A stretch of 38,340 bases of DNA from Bacteroidales bacterium (GTDB taxonomy: Bacteria > Bacteroidota > Bacteroidia > Bacteroidales > UBA932), in NCBI GenBank assembly GCA_016293535.1, contig JAEDEB010000017.1, forward strand, positions 1-38,340. The letters are read 5' to 3'. A program made the translations under genes and the position numbers. Under the pieces are notes generated by a model. That model was given only the letters and a program-made list of their open reading frames with translations. It was not told the DNA's origin and did not search any database. Positions 17,247 to 23,697 of the stretch are shown here, piece after piece; position 1 is the stretch's first letter, and each line of letters opens with the position of its first letter.

Positions 17247-18239
17247 ATGAAACGATACGAACTTATCTGTATTTCCGCTTTGGTGGCACTGGCAGCCGCA
17301 GGATGCGGCTGCTCGACCGCCAAGGCCGGTGATGATGAGGTGGATACTTTCGACGTTATGCCGGTTAATCCATTTATCACCGAAATCTATACTGCTGACC
17401 CTTCTGCCCACGTATGGGAAGACGGAAGGCTTTATGTATATCCTTCCCACGACATCGACCCTCCGAGGGGATGCGACCTGATGGACAGGTATCACGTGTT
17501 CTCGACCGACGATATGGTCAACTGGACCGATCACGGCGAGATACTCAATTCCTCACAGGTCCCTTGGGGCCGCGAGGAGGGTGGATTCATGTGGGCGCCG
17601 GATTGTGCATACAAGAACGGAACCTACTATTTCTACTTCCCTCACCCTTCCGGAACGGACTGGAACAACACCTGGAAGGTCGGAGTCGCAACGAGCCGCT
17701 ATCCTGACCGCGACTTCACTGTCGGCGGTTACATTGAGGGCCTGGGCGATGCCTTCTCGATGATTGACCCTTGTGTATTCGTGGACGATGACGGCACTCC
17801 TTACTTCTATTATGGAGGCGGCGGGCGTGTCATAGGCGCCAAACTCAAGGACAATATGGTGGAGCTCGCGACCGAGCCTGTTCCTATGCAGGGACTGCGT
17901 GACTTCCACGAGGCCACCTGGGTGTTCAAGAGGAAGGGAGTGTATTACCTGATGTATGCTGACAACCACCAGGAACCGGGACTCGGAGGGCGCAACCAGC
18001 TCCGCTATGCGACCTCGTCGGATCCTCTCGGACCTTGGGACTACAAGGGCATACTGCTCAAGCCTACCGACTGTGACACGAGCCACGGCTCCATAGTCAA
18101 GTTCAAGGGACAGTGGTTCCTCTTCTACCACAACTGCTCGATTTCCCATCAGGGCAACCTCCGCAGCATCTGCGTGGACAAACTTTATTTCAACGAGGAC
18201 GGCACCATCAGGGAAGTTGTCCAGACTTTCGGAGAATAA
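17247..18239 (+). CDS. GH43-family glycoside hydrolase lipoprotein
   Basis: This complete 330-residue protein is a single-domain five-bladed beta-propeller. The lipobox is AAGC (Cys20). The GH43 catalytic triad is visible: general base in TADPSAHV (D51), pKa-modulating Asp in SMIDPCVF (D174) and general acid in DFHEATW (E222). Further family marks are WAPDCAYKNGTYYFYF and VFVDDDGTPYFYYG. GH43 enzymes usually remove alpha-L-arabinofuranose or beta-xylose; no accessory binding domain is present. It is 4 bases after GH99-like copy B and 2 before copy C, so all three are probably made together. Its C-terminal third matches the fragment at 1-375. Confidence 0.9.
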   Translation: MKRYELICISALVALAAAGCGCSTAKAGDDEVDTFDVMPVNPFITEIYTADPSAHVWEDGRLYVYPSHDIDPPRGCDLMDRYHVFSTDDMVNWTDHGEILNSSQVPWGREEGGFMWAPDCAYKNGTYYFYFPHPSGTDWNNTWKVGVATSRYPDRDFTVGGYIEGLGDAFSMIDPCVFVDDDGTPYFYYGGGGRVIGAKLKDNMVELATEPVPMQGLRDFHEATWVFKRKGVYYLMYADNHQEPGLGGRNQLRYATSSDPLGPWDYKGILLKPTDCDTSHGSIVKFKGQWFLFYHNCSISHQGNLRSICVDKLYFNEDGTIREVVQTFGE

Positions 18240-18241
18240 CG

Positions 18242-19444
18242 ATGAAAAGATTTGCGTCAATCCTTATTGCCTGCTTCTGTGCAGTCCTGTGCCTCAATGC
18301 GCAGCCCAAGACGTACAACTCTTACAAAGGCCTCGTGATGGCCGGCTATCAGGGCTGGTTCGACACTCCTGAAGACGGTTCGGGCAGGGGCTGGTACCAT
18401 TACAACAGGGCAGGGCGTTTCGAGCCGGGATATTGCACTATTGACCTCTGGCCGGACACTTCCGAGTATCCGGTGACCTACGAAACCGCATTCAGGCTTG
18501 AGGACGGCACTCCTGCAAGGGTGTTCTCTCCCCAGGACCCTTCCACTGTCGACGTCCATTTCAGATGGATGAAGGAATACGGTCTGGACGGAGTGTTCAT
18601 GCAGCGTTTCGTAACTGAGGTGGTCCGCCCTGCCGGCAAGGCCCATTTCGATACGGTGCTTGCATCCGCAATGGATAGCGCAAACAAGTATGAGAGAGCG
18701 ATAGCAGTTATGTATGATCTCAGCGGAATGCCTTCAGGAGGAGACAGATTTCTCCTGGAGGACATCGCTGAAATCGCCCGGAAGCACTCTCTCTTCGAAC
18801 ACGAGAAAAACCCTTCTTATCTCTACCACAACGGCAAGCCCCTTGTGGCAGTGTGGGGAATAGGCTTCAACGATAACCGCAAGTACGGTTTCAAGGAAGC
18901 CGCAGTCATAATCAACGGCCTCAGGAAGATGGGCTTCAGCATAATGATAGGCGTGCCCACCAGGTGGCGTGAACTCACTCAGGATACGATTCCTGACAAG
19001 GAACTTCACAGGCTCATACGCAAGTGCGACATAGTGATGCCTTGGTTCGTAGGCCGTTATAACCCTTCCAGCTATGCGAAGTTCCGCGGTCTCATTGACG
19101 AGGACATCGCTTTCGCAAAGAAAATGCGCGTGGATTATGCGCCTCTCTGCTTCCCAGGTTTCTCCTGGGACAATATGCAGAAGCCTGGGCGCCGTTCATC
19201 CCTCATTCCACGCCTTGGCGGAGCCTTCCTCAGGGAACAGCTCGATTACTGCATCAATGCGGGCGCCGAAATGATTTACATCGCAATGTTCGATGAGATC
19301 GACGAGGGAACTGCCATCTTCAAGCTTGCCAAGGATATTCCTGTAGGGCAGCCTGGCAGCACCTTTGTTCCTCTCGAGGAGGGTGTCGAGCCTGACACCT
19401 ATCTCAAGATAGTAGGCGAGGCGGCAGCAAGACTCAAGAAATGA
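18242..19444 (+). CDS. GH99-like (GH71/GH99 superfamily) protein, copy C, compact
   Basis: I start this at the ATG at 18242 (MKRFASILIA), giving 400 residues with a signal peptide; the frame is open upstream but lies within GH43. Cleavage is likely after CLNA, so it appears to be a soluble secreted or periplasmic protein rather than a lipoprotein. It lacks the ~25-residue leader spacer and the Cys/His insertion of copies A and B, reading QGWFDTPEDGSG instead. The core is conserved: LVMAGYQGWF, IDLWPD, MKEYGLDGVFMQRFV and DEIDEGTAI with candidate catalytic E352 and E355. Different location plus a shorter chain suggests it acts on imported fragments while A and B act outside. Its last 11 bases overlap the 3' end of the converging regulator gene. 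Confidence 0.8.
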   Translation: MKRFASILIACFCAVLCLNAQPKTYNSYKGLVMAGYQGWFDTPEDGSGRGWYHYNRAGRFEPGYCTIDLWPDTSEYPVTYETAFRLEDGTPARVFSPQDPSTVDVHFRWMKEYGLDGVFMQRFVTEVVRPAGKAHFDTVLASAMDSANKYERAIAVMYDLSGMPSGGDRFLLEDIAEIARKHSLFEHEKNPSYLYHNGKPLVAVWGIGFNDNRKYGFKEAAVIINGLRKMGFSIMIGVPTRWRELTQDTIPDKELHRLIRKCDIVMPWFVGRYNPSSYAKFRGLIDEDIAFAKKMRVDYAPLCFPGFSWDNMQKPGRRSSLIPRLGGAFLREQLDYCINAGAEMIYIAMFDEIDEGTAIFKLAKDIPVGQPGSTFVPLEEGVEPDTYLKIVGEAAARLKK

Positions 19445-21911
19445 TTTTCTTGAAGTCCTCTTCGTATTCCATTCCCAGAGAACTCTTGTAATTCTTGCAG
19501 AAGTTGTCGTAGGTGGTCTTTGCAAGTCCGGTCTTCCCGTCCTTGTAGAGTATGCGGCACTTCGCGCGCAGCGCTTCCTCGTTGAGGAAGTCGTGCATGA
19601 AGATGGTGTTCGCCACCCTTATCTTCAGCTCGTCGGAGATGCTCTCGGCATCGAACAGTCTGCTGAGTATGTCTATGGTGATGTTGGAGAAGTCCCCCTT
19701 GTATGAATCCAGCCAGTCGAACTCGGAGTTCGGAAGCATGGCGCCCCTGAGAAGGAGCTCGACTATTCTGCTGACGTTCTCCGAGTCTTCGGTATTGGCG
19801 AAAAGCCTCTTGACCTCCAGCCAGTCGCACTTCGCTGCAGGGCTCATTTCTATGGACCAGAGCTTGTTCCTGTTGGTGATTGTGAATCCGTCCATCTTCT
19901 CCAATATGCCCCTGAGCTTGGAGATGTAGACGTTCCTGTTGTTGTTTGCCGCGTCCTCAGGCTTGTAGGACCATAGAGTCCTGTTGAGCTTTCCGCTGCT
20001 TATGCCGGGACCCTCCTTGTCGGAGTGGAGTATGAGCAGTATGGTGAGAGCCTTGAGGTTAGGCGTAAAGAGCGGAGTGATGTCGTTCCCCCCACTATCG
20101 TGGACGCTGAAGCCGCCGAAGAAACATATGCTGTTGCGGGAGAAGTCGTAATATTTCCTGTCGGCGTTTATGCTGAGGGCGGCTTCGCTCTTCTTCTTGC
20201 GCCTCTTCAGATAGAGCACGACTCCGTTGGTTCCGAAGGTCAGGAATACGGTGAACGCGATTCCGAGCATCACCCAGAGCGCGGTTCTGTTTTCCTTTTC
20301 TCCCTTGTCGGTATTCTTGCTCTGGTGGAGCAGCTGCATCGCCACAGGCGGATAGTTCATTTCCTTGATTAATACCGAAGACTCTCCGGATACCTGGGCG
20401 CGTGTCATCGTGGCATACAGTTTCCTGCCGCTTTCGTCAAGGTAGATATTGTAGTTGGTATACTGCGAGTTTCCGCCGAATCCGGCAGACAGGGAGACGG
20501 ATTCGAAGCCCGGCCTGTCCCTTCTTATCTTTATCAGCTGTCCTCCGTCGAGCGAGGAGAATACGTGGAAGCAGTCCTCGCTTTCGTTGTATATCATCGA
20601 CTCGCTGAGAATGAAAGGGTAGTCCATCTTCTCGATTTCCCACAGCTTCTCGGCCTTCATTGTCCTGAGGTTGATGGCGTGGAGGTCGTAATAGTACCTC
20701 GGTGAGAGGGCCTGATTCCCCGACAGGTTGCCCCTGCCTCCCAGAACGTAAAGGGTGTCCTCAATTATCCCTACTGAAGAGCCGTAGCGGGGGGCTATGT
20801 CCGCTATCCTGACCTTCTTGTCCCTGTTGTGGTTGTCGGGATAAAGGATTGCGAGTGCATTGTTGTAGTGGTAGTGCCCGTATCCTCCGAAACTTACGAC
20901 AGCCCTTTCCCTGTCCCAGAAGCACACTGCGTTGTTCCAGTAGTCGTGGTCCCTCGTGCTTTCCCTGCCGCCTTCCCAAATATGCTTCCCGGCATTGAAC
21001 AGGGCGCTTGTGTTCTCGTCGAGGTTGTAGGCGATGAGCCCGTCCTTCCAGACCATCTGGTTGGGTGCATTTGCAGGGAAGGCGCCGCCGGCAGCAGTGA
21101 CAGCATGCATCGTCCCTTTCCTGACGTCATAGCAGTCGAGGGTCTTCCCGTCGCAGCTTATCCAGAAAACACCGGCAGGGTCGAAGGCGATTGACGGCTC
21201 GGAGCTGTAGCTGCCCTCAAATACGGGATGCCAGCTTATGTACTGGTCCACAAGCCAGTGGGGATTCACGGCCTTCGCCGGCGAGCCCTTGGCGTTGTCG
21301 TGGCAAATATCCCCGTCGTGTATGGACAGGTCCCAGTGGCGCTTGAGTTTGTTGCCTTTATATATAATGATGTCGCGAAGGGTTACCGATGCCACGTCGT
21401 CAAGGGTATATCCCGGAATCTGACAGTGGCCGAAGGCTATGCGGAAGCTCCTGGCACCCTTGGTTCCGGCATCCTTGACCGTGATGCTCTCTCCGTTGTA
21501 CGAGAGGCTTATCTCCCCGCTGCGGGTATTCAGGCTTATGCTCACCGGTATCCACTTGCCCATTGGAATTCCCACCCTGAGGTCGTGGACGTATTCGCCG
21601 GTCACCAGAATGGGATAATGGACATTGTCCATATCGATGTTGTACATAAGGTCGATGTTGTCGCCCTTGTCCGTGATTATCCTGAATACGGTGCCGAATT
21701 CGTTGTCTGCCCTGTTGTAAAGGTCAAATTCCATCCTGAATACGTCTCTCCTCGCGTCAATGCCCTTGCCTCCTTCCAGAAGAAGGCCGGTGAAATCCTT
21801 GCTCGGGCTGGGGTATGTGGTGATTTTCAGGCCGTATTCGTATTTTCCTGCCGAAGCGGTGAGGCAGGACAGCAGAAGAACTGCTGCTGCGCTGGCTGAT
21901 CTGATGTCCAT
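19434..21911 (-). CDS. Membrane-spanning one-component regulator: ConA-like and beta-propeller-like sensor, TM helix, SARP-type winged helix and BTAD-like domain
   Basis: This is an 825-residue protein from the ATG at 21911; the upstream in-frame ATG at 21932 falls inside the putative -7 element. Signal peptide 1-22; ConA/LamG-like region ~25-190 ending in LRDIIIYKG; beta-propeller, Kelch-like region ~225-525 (VSFGGYGHYHYNNALAILY, YVLGGRGNLSG). One TM helix ~544-568 is followed by KRRKKK, placing the C-terminus in the cytoplasm. Residues 594-690 read as an OmpR/SARP winged helix (FTPNLKALTILLILHSD, LNRTLW, NVYISKLRGIL). Residues 694-825 resemble the BTAD domain of SARPs (CDWLEVKRL, FDWLDSYKGDFSN, ALRAKCRILYKDGKTGLA, SLGMEYEEDF). 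No kinase, receiver or LuxR-type helix-turn-helix is visible. I infer that it senses a glycan fragment in the periplasm and controls the flanking PUL units. Confidence 0.8.
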   Translation of the reverse strand: MDIRSASAAAVLLLSCLTASAGKYEYGLKITTYPSPSKDFTGLLLEGGKGIDARRDVFRMEFDLYNRADNEFGTVFRIITDKGDNIDLMYNIDMDNVHYPILVTGEYVHDLRVGIPMGKWIPVSISLNTRSGEISLSYNGESITVKDAGTKGARSFRIAFGHCQIPGYTLDDVASVTLRDIIIYKGNKLKRHWDLSIHDGDICHDNAKGSPAKAVNPHWLVDQYISWHPVFEGSYSSEPSIAFDPAGVFWISCDGKTLDCYDVRKGTMHAVTAAGGAFPANAPNQMVWKDGLIAYNLDENTSALFNAGKHIWEGGRESTRDHDYWNNAVCFWDRERAVVSFGGYGHYHYNNALAILYPDNHNRDKKVRIADIAPRYGSSVGIIEDTLYVLGGRGNLSGNQALSPRYYYDLHAINLRTMKAEKLWEIEKMDYPFILSESMIYNESEDCFHVFSSLDGGQLIKIRRDRPGFESVSLSAGFGGNSQYTNYNIYLDESGRKLYATMTRAQVSGESSVLIKEMNYPPVAMQLLHQSKNTDKGEKENRTALWVMLGIAFTVFLTFGTNGVVLYLKRRKKKSEAALSINADRKYYDFSRNSICFFGGFSVHDSGGNDITPLFTPNLKALTILLILHSDKEGPGISSGKLNRTLWSYKPEDAANNNRNVYISKLRGILEKMDGFTITNRNKLWSIEMSPAAKCDWLEVKRLFANTEDSENVSRIVELLLRGAMLPNSEFDWLDSYKGDFSNITIDILSRLFDAESISDELKIRVANTIFMHDFLNEEALRAKCRILYKDGKTGLAKTTYDNFCKNYKSSLGMEYEEDFKKIIS

Positions 21912-21929
21912 ATGGTTATCGGTTCTGCA

Positions 21930-21937
21930 CAAAGGTA
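21930..21937 (-). promoter_or_regulatory. -7 promoter element of the regulator gene
   Basis: On the minus strand this reads TACCTTTG, an exact match to the Bacteroidota -7 consensus TAnnTTTG. No TTTG is seen at the -33 position, where an inverted repeat lies instead. Transcription would start near 21923, giving a leader of about 12 bases before the ATG at 21911 and excluding the ATG at 21932. Confidence 0.55.
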
Positions 21938-21949
21938 TAAATATTAAGT

Positions 21950-21970
21950 CTTAAAATCCTTAATTTTAAG
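21950..21970. promoter_or_regulatory. Perfect 8-bp inverted repeat, candidate operator between regulator and DUF5010 gene
   Basis: CTTAAAAT and ATTTTAAG flank a 5-base spacer (CCTTA). The repeat covers roughly -27 to -47 of the putative regulator promoter, where a -33 box or activator would sit. The word CCTTAATTTTAA (21958-21969) within it has its reverse complement upstream of the SusCD unit at 7911-7922. AT-rich sequence makes chance matches more likely, so this is a candidate only. Confidence 0.4.
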
Positions 21971-22003
21971 GTGGATTTCACCCATCTGTTAAGCCAAGCG
22001 TCT

Positions 22004-22023
22004 TTTCTTTGCAATAACAAAGA
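22004..22023 (+). promoter_or_regulatory. Possible -7 element and 6-bp inverted repeat upstream of the DUF5010 gene
   Basis: TTTCTTTG (22004-22011) is one base from TAnnTTTG and lies 25 bases before the ATG at 22037. It overlaps an inverted repeat, TCTTTG-CAATAA-CAAAGA (22006-22023). No -33 TTTG is visible. The pair could be a repressible or activator-dependent core promoter, but both signals are short. Confidence 0.3.
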
Positions 22024-22036
22024 CAGAATCTGCAAT

Positions 22037-23695
22037 ATGAAGACACTGAAACTGATGCTGAGTTCGGCCATAATTCCGGCCGCCCTGCTTTTATGCCTTT
22101 ACTCCTGCAACAGCGGGGAAGATATTCCTGATGCCGTGCGCCCTCAGAAACCTTCAGTGGAAACGGAAAAAGAAATCCCGGATCACGACTTCCTGATGGG
22201 TTCGCTCTTCGGTTTCGAAAAAGATGTCCGCAACGGAAGGGCTTCCGCAAGCGGCGGAACATCGGCGACAACCTTCTACAACCGTCCTCTTTTCGAAATG
22301 TACGAATTCAGGGACGCCGTATCCGACCAGGACTGGTGGGACAATCTTGTGGAGGAGTATCTCTATGCCGGCCTCGACTATATGATTCCTAACTGCAGGG
22401 GCTGTCTTCCGCGTGCTGACCGCTATACCGACCACGGAGATCCCGCCCATATTCAGAAACTTCTGAATGCACTAGAGGACAGGGGCGCGAAGGATATGAA
22501 GATAGCCATCTTCGACGATGCACCGGCGTCCTGGGCTGCAGCCCTCAATTTCGACCAGAACGGCCGCTACGCCTTCGATATGGCGGCGGGGGACAGGTAT
22601 CCCATCGACAACATACTGGATGACGAAGAGGCGTTCCAGAATATATATAAGTATATATGGGACTACAACATCAAACTCGCCTTTGACAATTTCTACGGGG
22701 AAAATCAGAAATACAACGATTTTCTCCTGCGCATAGACGGCAAGCCCCTGCTTTTCGTATGGAGCCCGAACGGCTTCGTCAACTATGAGTACGACGGCGT
22801 CAAACCGGTATGCACCAAGCGTTTCAAGAAGATATTCGACCGCATCCACGCGGATTTCAGGGAAAGGTACGGCGAGGAACTCCATATCTGTGCAGACAAG
22901 GCCTTCCAGGACAGGGACCCTTATGTGACGGGCAAGGTCGTGGAATCGATGAACGACTGGTTCGTGGCGGCTCCGAACAATTCCAAGTCGTATACCTTAC
23001 GTTCAGTCAACAAGTACAACGTCGGTGTCGCCTGCCCTGGCTTCTGGATCAACGACAAGAAGGGGGACAAGTCCATGTTCTTCGACCCCAACCACGGGAA
23101 GAGGCTCAGCGAGGCCCTCGACCATTTCATTAGCTACAAGGCAAGTTTCGTAATGCTGGAAGGTTTCACCGATATGTATGAGAATGCGGCCTATTTCCGT
23201 AGCACCGACAGCGTATTCTACGATTACCCTAACCAGAGGCTCAATATCCTGAGAAAGTACAGCAGCCGCAACGCCTATCCCGAGAGTATGAACGTGGAGG
23301 CCGAAAGCTGTGACCGTTACTTCGACAGGAGCGAGGGCAACAGCGGGCGTCAGTACCGCAGCGGCGACCTCGACGTCTCAAGGGCGGATGATACCTACCG
23401 CAGCTGGTGCGTATGCGATACCGAAGCGGGTGAATGGCTGGAGTGGGTGGAACTCCCTTACAGCGCCGGCAACTCAGTCATCAATCTCCGCTACCGTTCT
23501 TCCGCCGAGTCGAAGGTGAAGTTCACCGTTGACGGCAAGGACTGTGGGGAGAAGACCCTGCCTTCCACCGGAGGGCAGTGGAAGACAGTCACGGCCGCCA
23601 CTCTTGAGTTCGACAAGAAGGGCTGGCACAAGACAGTGCTTAACGTAGTTTCCGGCTCCCCTGATTTCAACTGGTTCTCAATAGACAGACAATAA
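22037..23695 (+). CDS. DUF5010-type putative glycoside hydrolase lipoprotein with C-terminal CBM6-like domain
   Basis: This is a 552-residue protein starting at the ATG at 22037, where the lipoprotein signal begins (lipobox LYSC, Cys24; mature start NSGEDIPD). The catalytic-like domain (~45-410) has a barrel-like pattern: LVEEYLYAGLDYMIPNCRG, MKIAIFDDAP, GKPLLFVWSP, VACPGFW and a late strand FVMLEGFTDMYENAAYF. I place it in DUF5010, distantly related to the GH71/GH99 clan. E375 and E382 in the last segment fall where the GH99-like proteins carry their Glu pair, but this is not proof of mechanism. Residues ~418-552 look like a CBM6-type sandwich (NVEAES, DTEAGEWLEWVELPY, WFSID). It is divergent from the regulator and 2 bases ahead of GH95. 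Confidence 0.7.
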   Translation: MKTLKLMLSSAIIPAALLLCLYSCNSGEDIPDAVRPQKPSVETEKEIPDHDFLMGSLFGFEKDVRNGRASASGGTSATTFYNRPLFEMYEFRDAVSDQDWWDNLVEEYLYAGLDYMIPNCRGCLPRADRYTDHGDPAHIQKLLNALEDRGAKDMKIAIFDDAPASWAAALNFDQNGRYAFDMAAGDRYPIDNILDDEEAFQNIYKYIWDYNIKLAFDNFYGENQKYNDFLLRIDGKPLLFVWSPNGFVNYEYDGVKPVCTKRFKKIFDRIHADFRERYGEELHICADKAFQDRDPYVTGKVVESMNDWFVAAPNNSKSYTLRSVNKYNVGVACPGFWINDKKGDKSMFFDPNHGKRLSEALDHFISYKASFVMLEGFTDMYENAAYFRSTDSVFYDYPNQRLNILRKYSSRNAYPESMNVEAESCDRYFDRSEGNSGRQYRSGDLDVSRADDTYRSWCVCDTEAGEWLEWVELPYSAGNSVINLRYRSSAESKVKFTVDGKDCGEKTLPSTGGQWKTVTAATLEFDKKGWHKTVLNVVSGSPDFNWFSIDRQ

Positions 23696-23697
23696 TT

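Noticed and set aside
15743..17380. Long minus-strand open frame (545 codons) opposite GH99-like copy B
   Set aside because: It lies exactly antisense to a well-supported enzyme gene, and its translation has no signal peptide, domain or motif. It is a codon-bias shadow in GC-rich coding DNA.
18113..18241. Longer GH99-like copy C starting at 18113
   Set aside because: The extra 43 codons overlap the GH43 coding sequence and would bury the signal peptide that begins at 18242.
19434..21911. Calling the regulator a hybrid two-component sensor or a Kelch/galactose-oxidase enzyme
   Set aside because: There is no histidine kinase, HATPase or receiver domain, and no oxidase copper-site pattern was seen. 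The C-terminal 230 residues read as a winged helix plus BTAD-like domain.
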